Shown here one piece after another: positions 12,501 to 38,674 of a stretch of DNA of 64,000 nt (the stretch's first letter is position 1; the number at the start of each line of letters is the position of its first letter). Below the pieces are notes generated by a model. It ran no database searches. It saw only the letters and a program-made list of their open reading frames with translations, and was not told where the DNA came from. The DNA lies in contig CM022670.1 of NCBI GenBank assembly GCA_012295275.1, positions 23,830,255 to 23,894,254 on the forward strand, in the 5' to 3' direction. The stretch comes from Chrysomallon squamiferum. Its lineage: Eukaryota > Mollusca > Gastropoda > Neomphalida > Peltospiridae. The translations under genes were made by a program, and so were the position numbers.

Positions 12501-14761
12501 AAACTTCTTTTTTTTTCTTTTTTCTTTGTTGATTTGAAATATATTCAGGATGCGGGACAGAAGAAGTTTGGCGCTGCTCATTGTAACGTCTGCGGGATGG
12601 TGTACACACATGCTGATGCCACTGATGAAACAACTCATGCCAAGTTTCACCAGGGATTCTTAAACGCCCTGAAATTTCCTGTGAGTAGTAACTTAGTTAT
12701 TAAATGAATCTGATTCCCCCCCCCAAAAAAAACCAGGTAAACCTTTACTAATCCACATAATACTTAATGCTTATCTTTCATTATTATCCAGATTTTGTGA
12801 TTTGTGTGATATTTAAAGGTGTGATGAAGTGGTTAGCTGTTGTTTAGAAGTGATCATCCAGAATGTTAAATATATTTATTAACACTGAAACAAAAAAAAA
12901 ACATCTAGCTTTCTTTAGTAATGATTAGTTTTAAAAACCTATGTTTTATTAATTTTTGAACATTATACACTTAATAAATTGTTAGTGTTATTTTTAATAT
13001 TTACATATATATGACTGAAATATTAAATGTTTTAAATGTTTAGGGCTGGAAGAAGGAACGGGTGGTGCAGGAGTTTCCTGTTGAAGGAAGTCGAGTGATA
13101 ATGGTCTTGCATGATGATCCAAAATATGCAACTAAGAAGGTAATGATTATTAATTGTTTTATTACTTTGTTTCTTTGTTTTTCAGTCCTTTTTTAAAAAT
13201 TTTATTATTATTATTATTATTATTATGGAATAGTATAACAATAGATATTTAGAGCATGAAAGAAATTCTGAAAAGAAGTGATGCCTTTTCTTTTCTTTTT
13301 TTTCACTTTTTTTCTTAGATTGAAGAAATTAACAGAATCATGGGACAGGAACTAGGATTTCCAGAGCAGACTTTAGCACTACGTCCAGCTTTCAAGGTGA
13401 CGTCAAATTCTTTCATATGTTAAAAGCTGTTTCCAAATCCAGCCAATATCCATGAGAGATTTATCAAATCCCATGATAAATGCTTTTCTGTATAAAATTT
13501 TATCAATAAGTTTAGACCAGTTAACTATTATTATCAGAATTTTAAATATCCTTGCATAAATTCATTTATATATTCTTTGATTTTTTGTTTATTTTTTTGG
13601 TTTACAGGTTTGTTATTTATTTTATTATTATTATTTATATTTTTTTTTTCATTCTTTAAATTTCATTTCATTATTGCTCTATTTCTTTTATTATTATTAT
13701 TTTAGGCTTTTCTCTATATATCAGATGAAAAGACAATAGATGGTTGCTGTATTGCTGAACCAATAACAGAGGTAACTTACATAATATTGAAGAATGATCT
13801 ATTAAATTTTAATTTTTAAATCAAATATATATATATATCTTTTTTTTAATAAATCAAAAATTATCATTTTAACAGAATCATTTATTTATTATTTATAAAA
13901 AAAATTTAAATGGTAATTCGGGAGATCCTGACCTAATCTAGAAAAATCACAAAATTTTAACTTAGTGCAATGTCTGTCCCACTTGGAACATCATCTCCAT
14001 GAATTATTAAATAACATTAAACAAATAAATAAAATTATTTTTGTTAAAGAAGGAAGAAAACTAACCAAAAGCAGTTTTATATTTAAAATTGATATTGTTT
14101 CACTGGAATGTTTCAAATATTATTTTGCAACAGGGTTACAGGGTAATTCCAGACATGGAAGCAAATTTTCAACATGGTGAACGAAGACCGTGGTGCTGTG
14201 AGACAGAACCAGAGCCAGCTGCAGTAGGAATCAGTCGAATCTGGGTTTGTGCTATGCAAAGACACAAAGGAATTGCAACCAGACTGGTCGACACTGTCAG
14301 GTGATATGAATAGACAAAAAGTTTTTTTTTTTAATTAATTGTAATAATGTTGAATGGTGCATTTTTCTACAAGTGTTCTTTAAAGCAGATTTCAAAAACT
14401 TATTAGTATATTATTTTTTTTTATATTGTCAGAAATCCAGCAAACACCTGCAAAATAAAAAAAATTCTCAGTATTGTTAAAATACCTCAAGCTTTAACAT
14501 AATGTACTAATTTATTTTACAGTTAACCTTATATTTTTTAAATTTATTTATTTATTGATTTTAACTGAAACTACTATAGTATTTGTTCTTAATTTTAGAC
14601 AATGTTTTGAATATGGCATTCTTATTGAGAAAGAAAAAACTGCATTTTCTGACCCTACACCAGATGGAAGAGCTTTTGCTACGAGATATGTTGGTACAGA
14701 ATCTTTCCTGGTTTACAAATACAGACCATCAAAGGAAATCAATTTCTCTCAAGAGTTATAA
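9583..14761 (+). CDS. ESCO: N-acetyltransferase ESCO (establishment of sister chromatid cohesion, Eco1 family)
   Basis: Nine coding exons join without frame breaks into 643 residues: 9583-9644, 9984-11060, 12233-12323, 12549-12680, 13044-13139, 13319-13396, 13706-13771, 14134-14300 and 14599-14761. The start is the first ATG after the acceptor at 9572. The N-terminal 400 residues are basic, Ser/Lys-rich and probably disordered, mostly from one 1077-base exon. Next comes a C2H2 finger (Cys422, Cys425, His440, His444) in the context KFGAAHCNVCGMVY. The GNAT acetyltransferase fold follows, with SRIWV near 570, the acetyl-CoA loop RHKGIA (577-582) and the family C-terminus AFSDPTPDGRAFATRY. The family acetylates cohesin SMC3 in S phase in the nucleus. 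The length is close to vertebrate ESCO2. I cannot say which vertebrate paralogue it resembles more. Confidence 0.95.
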
Positions 14762-14958
14762 CTTCTGATTTAAAAACAGTGCTTTGATTTTTGTTAAAAT
14801 TGTGAACTGTATTACTATTTGACTGTGTTAAAAAAAAAAAAAAAATTCCCTTTCTTTTTAAAAAAACAAAAAAAAGAAAGATTGTTAATAATTTAAATAG
14901 CCAGCATTCAAAATATGAATTGTTTGGGAGAAAAAGATATTTTATTGTTTTACTTTTT

Positions 14959-14964
14959 AATAAA
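14959..14964 (+). terminator. Candidate ESCO poly(A) signal
   Basis: This is a canonical AATAAA about 200 bases after the ESCO stop codon. In DNA this rich in A and T such hexamers are common, so the call is tentative. Confidence 0.35.
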
Positions 14965-16959
14965 ATACATCGTATATTAATTTTTAAATTGTGCTTACAT
15001 ACAAGCTTTTTTGTGTTAAAGTGTGTCATGGCCCAAGACTACATCTGAGCAGATGATAGGTCTCATAAATTAATGTAATACTCAAACATTATTATGGACA
15101 AAGGGCATTTAGATAAATACTCTACAGTTATGACACATTTATTCTATCATGTGTATCTTTATTATTTCAAACAAGAAGCAATTTAGGTTATTTACATGGA
15201 TGTAAATTACAGCCTGTAAAAAGAAATAACTTGATCATTTTGCATTGTCTTTCATTTTACTTATTAAAAATTATTTTTCCACAGCAGTGTAGACTCTACA
15301 GCAAATTTTAATGTAAAGTTAATGACTTGAGAAAATTGCAACTGCTTAAGTTGACATGCAGTGTTTAATATCACAAATTCACATTGTTTGGTTATCTTTT
15401 CAGTAACTGTTTGGTTTTGTTGTGAATAAATGTGATGTACACAATAAAAATATTGTTGCATTTTATTTCCTTTGTTTACATTCAGTGATGTAAAATATAT
15501 TGAAAAATAGCTCCTGTTTGAATATATATATCTTCTGCCACTTTGAACCTTTGTTGACACCAATACAAGTGGAATGCTCTGCTTTTGCACTGAACGATGA
15601 TGTAGTAATTGTTTTTGAAATATTCAGCTAGAGAAGGGGACCATGCTATTGGAAAAGTACAATGATTGGCTTAAATATCGGCCTTAGTGAAAAGTTGTGA
15701 CATAGAAAATATCAGCTTCGATGCACTGAGAAAAAACATGACAATAACCCTGTCTTACTTTATTGTCTTTATTGATTTTTTTTTTTTTTTTTTTTTTTTT
15801 GTAGATATCTCAGCAGATTTCCAGTAAATCTTTTGAAATTTTCACATTCTTCATGTTACAACAATATTGATAAGAAAAAAAAGCAAAGAAATATTTTATG
15901 AATCAAAAATGTTCATGTTATTTACAATTTTGTAAGAAATACATTCAAAAATTGTCAAAATCTCCTACAATAACAATAATAAAAAATAAAACTAGATAGA
16001 AAAACATGCATATGCGTTTTAACTGTTTACCAACAAAATGTGAATTCATTTTGACCTATCAGTTAAGGAGATCTAAAACAGTGAAATAAACTCAATCTGA
16101 GAGTCCAATATTTATTTATATTTATTTTTTAAATTAATATTATTAATTATTTTATTTTTTTATTTTTTTGAATTTTTATATCTCTTCTAATATATGACTG
16201 ACATTGTGTTAAAATGTCAGCAATTTTAAAAAACAGATTTCACCACTTTGTCCCCTTGAGATACCTTGACTAGTAAAGGCAAAGTCCTGTATATAGTACA
16301 TCACATGTCTAAACCATACATGGCAGTCTGAATTCAACTAAATAATTGGTCCAAATATAAAAATGGAGAGAAAACAACAAAAAAAAGAAATTTCTATGGA
16401 ATGACCATTAGTAACTATGATAAAATACATTTTAAATGATATGATGAAACTTCTAGATATTCCTTTAAAATTGCTAATTTTTTTGCTTAGAAAAACTATA
16501 TAAATTATTTGGTCAACAGTTTCCAAATAACAATGAATTTATGTCTGGCTTTCAGAACACACCAGTATTCACTTTAAATAAACAAGGAAGAAAATGGGGA
16601 ATAGTTGTTTTACTTTTGTTTGTTTGTTTTCAACAGTTTATTTGAAAACTTTATGGCAGTTTTGTTAACATTGGAAAATCAAGACATTTACTGAGACATG
16701 CTTTACAATAAATTACACCACAATATATTCAACATTTAACATGGTGCTTTTTAAAATAGACTCATGATTATACCATATAAATACAGATTAACATTTAAAT
16801 TTAGATGAAACAAATTAACATTGACTTATTAATTTAATGTGTACCTAATTCTGAAGGATGTAAAATGGAAGACATCTGAAGTAGGAATTCACATGAACAA
16901 AAATGGACAAGTTGCAAATAAGTGCATTATATTTTAATATATATATATTGAGTCATTTT

Positions 16960-17015
16960 AATAAGTTATCCTGACAATATATATATATATATATATATTG
17001 TCAGGATAACTTATT
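16960..17015. repeat. Perfect 56-base palindrome in the DDX43 3' UTR
   Basis: The arms 16960-16987 and 16988-17015 are exact reverse complements over 28 bases. Each arm is AATAAGTTATCCTGACAAT followed by an AT run meeting in the centre. It ends 65 bases downstream of the DDX43 stop codon, so the transcript could fold into a long hairpin. It could be a tiny inverted-repeat element or a regulatory stem. Confidence 0.9.
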
Positions 17016-17080
17016 TTTCTTTTTCATGATGAAGTTATAATCATGTTTAGTTTTTCTTTGGTATCACTGGAAATGTCGTA

Positions 17081-31655
<14,575 letters not shown>

Positions 31656-31754
31656 GTGAAAATAAAGAGATTGTAAATGCCTCGAGCATTTTTAACAAAC
31701 AATTACGCAGCAGCTTTACATTTATCGACTGGTTTGATCATTTCAGTGGAAAAA

Positions 31755-32400
31755 CAACGAGAGACAAAAGCTCCCCAGTGAGAAAAACATTAGGACAAAA
31801 GCTCCCCAGTGAAAAAAAAAATTAGGTAGGACAAAAGCTCACCCTATACATAAAAACAAGGTAGTACAAAGGCACACCAACTTAAACAAAAACAAACAAA
31901 AACAAAACAAAATTATATCACTGTTTAATATAATCATGGAATTAATATAATTAGTTATTCGTTCAAGTTATCTAGTTGTGATCAGCTTTAATAACTAACT
32001 TTAAAAATAATCCATAAAGCCATGACATCTGGAGTTTTCATCAGTTTTTGTATTATTTTTTGAAATTATATTCAGTTCTGAAAAAGGCAGAATTTCTAAA
32101 ACATACTGAGGTACGTTTTTTTCATTTCGCGAAATGTGATTGTGTGCTTTGAAGTCGGTTCTCTCATCAGATTGTATCCTTCATCTTAATTGTTATTATT
32201 TTCTGTTATTTCGTAGTAATTCATTATGTTGATCAAATAAACACATTAAATTGACAATCATGCCATTATTAAACTTGTTTTGATAAATATATAAAGTATG
32301 CATGCTTTAATAAAGTTGTTGTTTGCAGTTTTCTTCATTCAAACAGTAAGTTCAGGGATTATACATATTGTTTAGTGGAGGGTTTTGAGGTTTTTTTAGG
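31755..32400 (+). mobile_element. Dispersed repeat family 1, copy 2
   Basis: The left end carries three or four direct repeats of about 30 bases built on AGGACAAAAGCTCCCCAGTG. The interior aligns with copy 3 reversed (ATCATGGAATTAATATAATT; GATCAGCTTTAATAACT) and with copy 1. The right end (GTGGAGGGTTTTGAGG) is decayed. It sits about 100 bases upstream of the DDX43 start exon, so it could affect the promoter. Confidence 0.75.
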
Positions 32401-33982
32401 GATTGCTGAAACTGGTTATCTTATTAACTTAGTAATAATAACATTAGCAACACAATTTTAATGCTGCCTTAACACCGTACAAATTATTTGCATAAACATT
32501 TGTGTATACTCTGGTTAGTCACTGTCACACTGCAATCAGGTTTTTGATACTTAGTAAATTTACTTTAAAAAGCCATAATATGTTATTAATTATTTTCTAT
32601 ATTTAATTAATCTGATTATCTATTTAAAAAACAACAACAAACAAAAACAAGCTTGTTTTTTTTCATCAAAGATAATCTAAACTGCCTAATTTGTATCATG
32701 CTTGAAAGAAGTGTAAAAACATTTATGTTAATATATATATATATATATATATATATACTGAGTTGATATAAATTATCAGGAGTGCACATTTTGCCACCTT
32801 CTTTCATGTTCAGTATCGCTATTAGGGCAATCTTTATCAGTCATGCATAGATCATTCCAATAAAATAACAACGAACCATGACTTTAACTAAGAAATTGTA
32901 ACACAGGAAATGAATGCAGATCAACATTTATATTTTTAACTTTATTAATATTGTGTAATAATATAACCATAAATTTTAAGCATTAGAAGAAATGAAATAT
33001 TACTTTAACCTCTTTGGCCTATTCAGATCGGTTTTTTGTATTTGGCGAAAGACTGGAAATCAATGCATGGTGTTCACTTTTCTTCTGTATTTATTTTAAG
33101 CTCATAATTTTGTTTTTCAGTTTATGGTTCAGTTTTAATGCATGTGTTTATATATAGATTATAGTTATCAGATTACTAACCTTAACCCTTAATTTTTATG
33201 TTTTAGGTATATTTATTCGGAACATCACATTTTTTGCAGATCTGTAAAATTATCGGTATTATTTTCACTGGTAAAATAAAAACTACCCCAATTTATAAAC
33301 AATACAACCCCCTTCCCTAAGTATTAATTATCGGTAACTTAACACCCTTTTGGATACATTTAAAGTACTTTTCTTTATTAGTAATAGAAGTAACATTAGG
33401 AGGGTGTTTCACTCACAATTTTACGCGAACAATCCAATGACAGAACATGACGAAATGCCATTTGAAATGTAAATTTGTTTTAAATACAAGTCTTCATAAC
33501 CCTTAATATACGTTTGTTACTAAAATAAAAGTAAAAAATATAATTTTTTGCATAACCCATTCCAAGTATCAATATTTCAAGGATGATCTTGTAAGTGCTA
33601 GATGTCAATCAACTGTCACCAGTTTTAAGGTAGGTTATTTCTAAAATGCATTAGAATATACCATTCGTTATAATTACAAGTGGAGAAAAAAACAATTAGC
33701 CAGCGTTATCAAATTTGAGGTAAATTTTCTGAAGTACAATCTTGGAAACTAAAAATAACAGCAACCTTATTTTGCCGATAAGCCATTGTCAACGAAATAA
33801 AAATTTAACTGTTATAAAGATAAACCATGTCTCACTGCAACAATTTATTGTTAAAGATCAATTATCAGAAATTACATCACAAAATGTTCTCCATCTAAAT
33901 AAGCTTTTTGTGTTTTCATTTACAAACGGCTTCAGAAACATTTTAAAATGAAAACGAACACTTCACTGAAGATACATTTGTT
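32401..33982. other. Spacer between DDX43 and its half-paralogue
   Basis: AT-rich DNA with a TA microsatellite at 32731-32756. I see no exon and no repeat beyond the family 1 copy to its left. Confidence 0.55.
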
Positions 33983-33988
33983 TTTATT
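33983..33988 (-). terminator. Poly(A) signal of the KH-CCHC gene
   Basis: AATAAA on the minus strand lies about 115 bases after the stop codon at 34101-34103. It supports the view that this gene ends here instead of splicing on into the DDX43 helicase exons. Confidence 0.55.
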
Positions 33989-34100
33989 CGACATGATAAA
34001 ACTGGTCTTCAAACCAGTGCACAATAAAGTCTAATCAATAGGTGAGTTGTTTGGACTGATGATAAATTTTTATCCAATCAATGAACAAAGTCTGCAAAGT

Positions 34101-36919
34101 CTAATAAGCATTGTCTGGACAATCGCGTGAAATGTGTCCCTCCTCTCCGCACTTGTAACAGGATCGGCTTCCTCCGCTACCACCACCACCACCACCGCTG
34201 CTGCCGCCCCCTACAATACACAATTTGAACAATGTCAACGTTTATGCTGAAAGACTTTTTTTTTTCAAGAAAACAGCTATATTGAATATGTCATTTAAAT
34301 ATGCATACTGGGCTTTTTGAAAATCAACTTACATACATCAACTATAAAGTTAAGGTGTGTACACCCATCCAATTCAGGAATCAAACGACATGTCCAATTT
34401 TATTAGAAACTTACCTCGGGAACCACCACCATCTGGACAATCTCTAGATATGTGTCCCTCTTCTCCACATTTGTAGCATGTTCGATTTCCGCCACCTGCT
34501 AAGAGCACAATATATATGTATGTATTATATATGTATATAGATATATAAATAGATATAACATTTTATAAAATGCTCAACATCCATTACAAATTTTCCAGTC
34601 AATGTAAAATTAACAATTTCTTACCTCCTCCTCCTCCTCCTCCACGTCTACCAAAGCCACCTCCGCTGCCGCCACCTCTGTAAACAGAAATTGAAAGCAC
34701 AATTAATATGAATTCTGACAATCTGAAATTGATTTCATCTAAAGAAAATATTTTGTTAATTTTTTTTTTTTTTTTTACACAAGATTAAAAAGAAAAATTC
34801 ATATTATTCAGAGTGCTATTGTAACTAATATACTAACCTGTAATCATCTCCATTACTGTAACCGTATCCTGAAAAGAAAAAAGACAAATGTAAGATTGTA
34901 TTTATTTGTAGTTTAAATGGTGCAGACTCCGCACTTCAGAATTGTTTTGGCAAAAGCATGCTGTTCAGGTTACGTATTCCATGGAAGTTTACAATTTGTT
35001 TTTAAAAGAAAATTAAAATGTGCCAAATTTATACATCTACTAATGAAGTATTTTTACACCATTATAATAAAATGTCAGATCATCCAACTTGTTTGCAAAT
35101 TACTTTAACAAAATTAGTAGACAATCATAAATTTGGCACTTCACTTTACAATTTTTGGTTAGTTCAAAAAAAAAGCCATCAGCTCTTGCGTTAACAGTGC
35201 TGAATGTTCTGGTGAACTGCAAAAACATGAGGTGCAACTTACCTCTATATTATTAACATGCATGATCTTGAATCAAAAAAGGATAAAGGAAAAACAGCTT
35301 TTGATGCTGGCCAATAGTTTTCTGGAATAACTGGTCCCGCACTTTCTGCATCAAGCAGAGGCACTGCACTTGCTGGTCAAAAAAATGTAACTATCTATGT
35401 TATCTTCCAACTATTACAATGATTTAGTTTTAGAAGAAATACTGTGCAGACAAGGATTCAGTTTATGACAATTTGGTAAGGATTGTAATATTTAGTAACA
35501 AACAGGCTGTCTGCATTTACTTACTGCTCATGTCAGTAGTATCGGAGGTCTTTAATGGGCTGACATTTTACTCAAAGCTAAACAGTCAGCCGGAGTTAAA
35601 CCCCACCACCCACAACAAGTTATGATACTATTAAATTTTAACCGTGCTCACTTTTTTCACAAACCAAAAAAGTGCAGACAGTTTTATTATTAGTAATTAA
35701 TGTAGTAAATCTTTTAAAAGTTACCTCCTCCACGATCACCTCCATATTGCCTGAAAATGGAAAAATATATTTTCAAGTTATATTCAAAAAGGTCATTTAT
35801 TATATTAACATTTGAAGCTAGCATTAACGATTTGAAATTGATATTAACAGGTCAAATTTTTTTTGTACATACCTGTCACCATATCCTTCACCTGAAAAAT
35901 TAAATAAAATATGTTAATGTACAATTCATTTGAACTAATGACAGCATTTTAGATTTTAAACTGGTTCAGCAATATCGAGGTTTTAACTGAATGTAAACTT
36001 GAATCACAACTACTTACTGTTAAGTGTAATATTTTCAATCAAATCTTTTGCTCTTATTTGTGAGTCTTGGTCGCCTGTGATTTCAACTTTGACTTGTTCA
36101 CCTCGTTGAACATCTCTGCTGTATACCTGAAAAATCAGAAATATGTATTTTACAACTGTTCAATGTACAGATTCAAATTCATAAAATTTTATGTCCCAGA
36201 AAGTTCCATTTAGACTTATTCCTACAATAAGCCAAGTAAAGTTTAACTTCAATACATACTTTTATGTTGGCTCCACTTTCATTCTGTAAATCCCTTATTT
36301 TGGAACCACCTTTGCCTGAAAGTAAATTAAAACGATGAAATACATTTACAAACTTCGTTTAATTTAAAAAAAAAAAAAAAAATTAATTTTTTTTTAAACA
36401 AATTAAAAAAAGAAAAAGAAAAACTGAAGAGATTTTCTGTTTTAATGAAATACATATACACATATAAAAATAATCGTTTCTCAAATCATGTAACAAAACC
36501 TGAAATTTTACCACCATTTTCAATTGATACACTGTGGTTCGTTTCGGTGAATGATAGGACCCAAAAGTACTATTACTAGTCGAGACAAAAGAAATTTGAA
36601 AATTACTTTTTTTCAAACAGTACAGGAATCCTTTATTGAACAGTTTTAATTAAAGAATTTTATTAATAAAAGTTTATATTCCACATGGAAAGATTTAAAT
36701 GGAATAAAATAGAGATAAAAGAAAATATGGATCCAAATGTCCAAAAAATAAAATGGCGGAAATTTTACCTATAATTCTGCCAACATCTTTTTGTTCTATA
36801 TAGAAAGATGTGGAATTGCCGGAGTCTCCTCCATATTCGCGCGAACGCCAATCTGATCTTTCTGTACTAGTACCTCTTCCTCTTCCAGAAAAACCACCGG
36901 AGTAACCTCGGCCGTCCAT
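34101..36919 (-). CDS. KH + two CCHC zinc-knuckle protein, tandem paralogue of the DDX43 N-terminus
   Basis: Nine exons (36919-36769, 36315-36260, 36126-36018, 35891-35873, 35750-35725, 34868-34838, 34677-34625, 34495-34415, 34210-34101) join in frame to 211 residues ending in TAG. Residues 38-105 are a KH domain with [13 protein letters not shown] and the RNA-binding loop GKGG. Gly/Arg-rich exons follow, then two identical-pattern knuckles, Cys155-Cys158-His163-Cys168 and Cys193-Cys196-His201-Cys206. There is no helicase domain. Exons 2, 3 and 6 have the same lengths as in DDX43 (56, 109 and 31 bases) and phases match throughout the first eight exons, so this is a duplication of the DDX43 front end. 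RNA binding is expected from the domains; any role as a cofactor or competitor of DDX43 is inference. Confidence 0.88.
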
Positions 36920-38674
36920 AATTTTATGTGTGCGGGTACAGGCACGTGTGATCGGGACTGAGTAGTAAGTATGCAGAACAGAGAACTTGTTGTTGTGGCT
37001 CTTCTTCGTCTTAACACTGGTGGTTTCCTCCTAAGTAAACGGGGCTGATCCTTTAAATTTCACGTTGTAGTGATTAAGATTGTCATGTGACCTGAAAGCG
37101 GCTAAAATCATTGGTTCAGCTGATACACTTCAGAAAATCCGTGCAATCAACAGAGGAGTTTCACTTGCCTTTGGTCATGCTCTTTATGTTTAATATTAAA
37201 TCCACGCAGAGATGCAACTCATTGTTACATAGCTTATTATCTGAGTGGTAGTTTTTTGTTGTTGTTTTTTAACAGAAATTCAAAGGATAATATGTTTAAT
37301 ATACATTAATAATAATAGTAATAATATAAACAGATAATAGAAAATCAACACCAAAATATATAAATTTAAAGAAATTTCATAATCTAAAAGCAAAATAATT
37401 TTTTCATTGTTAATAACTGCACTGACAAATTCTTACCTGAACACATTTTAAAATGTTAAATGTAGGTTGTCAAGCACGTGGATTATTGTATTTTAATTCT
37501 ATATAGGCTTGTGTAGAACAATACAATTTTATTAGCCACTCGTTTCCATATTATTATTATTATTATTCAAAATTTTAGTTATTTTCATTTTTATTTATTC
37601 TTAAAGTGTTATGTTTAATAGAGTCGATCATCTATGCAATTAATTAATTAATTAAATAAAAATATAATAAGTCGGTCGCGTTATTCGTGATATGTTGGGT
37701 ATGTGAATAGTAATAATTGGCGTTTTTTTTTTTTTTTTTTTTTTTAAGTAATAGCACTGCTTATACTTTCAGACAAGGCTTGATAATACTCAAGGTTATA
37801 TCGGTACTTCTTAAAATATATCATTGTCATTCACCTTCGAGTCTATTACCGATTATCATTCGTGACTAGAAAAAAATTGTTTTAGTAATTTTCGTCATTT
37901 CCATGCAGTTCCATTAACTTTCCTTTATCTCTAAAATATGACTAACAAAGTTAAACGACTAATAAAGTTTTAAATAATCCAGATTTTAAAATTAAATTGT
38001 CGATTTTCAGTCTGTACCACTGTCATTTTCAATTTTACAAAAATTGACGTGAGACCAATTACAGGTAGTTTAAAACGTGCAGCTTATGGCAAGCATGCTG
38101 GAAATTGATTACAGTAAATTATTACGCTAACAATGTTTTTTAATACAAATAATAATAATAATAATTGTCATCAAAAATCCAATATAAGGCGGTTTAAAAT
38201 ATTTAGGCTATACTCAATATATACCCTACGTAATAAAAGTTTACACGGACCTTACCTTTATGAATACGTTTCTCCGATCCTAATGAATAACGAACGAACA
38301 AAGAAATAAAAACATTAAGTTTATTATGAATTAATAAGATAGTTAGCTGTATTTCCACCGGTCAAATATTAATATTTATAATTGACGAAATGGAGTAAAT
38401 AAATGTATTCTGCTGAATATATATAATATAGTTAGTAGTTACATATGAAAAAGTCCATTTGATATCAAATCTGGTGCTGGGGTGACGTTAAACATTCATT
38501 GATAATAATATCAGTCTGATTTATGCGATACAAACGTAGAGTCATATTTTATTAACATGGAATGCGATGGATATGCTTAAATGTTAAAGAAATTGATTTA
38601 CTGATAGCTGAACTTAACAAAAAGCGGTGCTCCAAAAAAAGAGAAAATATACTGAGAGAGAAGACGAAATCATC
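36920..38674. promoter_or_regulatory. Divergent upstream region of the KH-CCHC gene and MRGBP
   Basis: The two genes point away from each other across about 1.75 kb. Near the KH-CCHC start there is a GTCATGTGAC palindrome-like E-box/M-box at 37082-37091 and the sequence is less AT-rich. A T run lies at about 37721-37745 and a SINE-tail-like fragment at 38474-38500. Promoter placement is inferred from gene orientation only. Confidence 0.4.
38474..38500 (+). mobile_element. SINE-tail-like fragment
   Basis: GTGCTGGGGTGACGTTAAAC and the next seven bases match the reverse complement of 60910-60936 at 25 of 27 positions. As I recall, GGGGTGTCGTTAAACATTC-type tails are common in molluscan SINEs. 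Only the tail is recognisable. Confidence 0.5.

Larger units (their letters stand above)
14762..17080. other. Convergent 3' region of ESCO (+) and DDX43 (-)
   Basis: Both neighbouring genes end here. An AATAAA at 14959-14964, about 200 bases after the ESCO stop, is a plausible poly(A) signal. A T run at about 15779-15800 and a perfect palindrome at 16960-17015 lie within it. I see no further gene; the open frames here are low-complexity. Confidence 0.55.

Noticed and set aside
35243-35266. Mini-exon with splice-like borders in the KH-CCHC gene
   Set aside because: Including it would put a stop codon in frame, and the flanking exons already join in phase without it.
36383-36616. 77-codon minus-strand frame between KH exons
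   Set aside because: It lies in the intron between exons 36769 and 36315; the KH domain joins correctly when this segment is removed.
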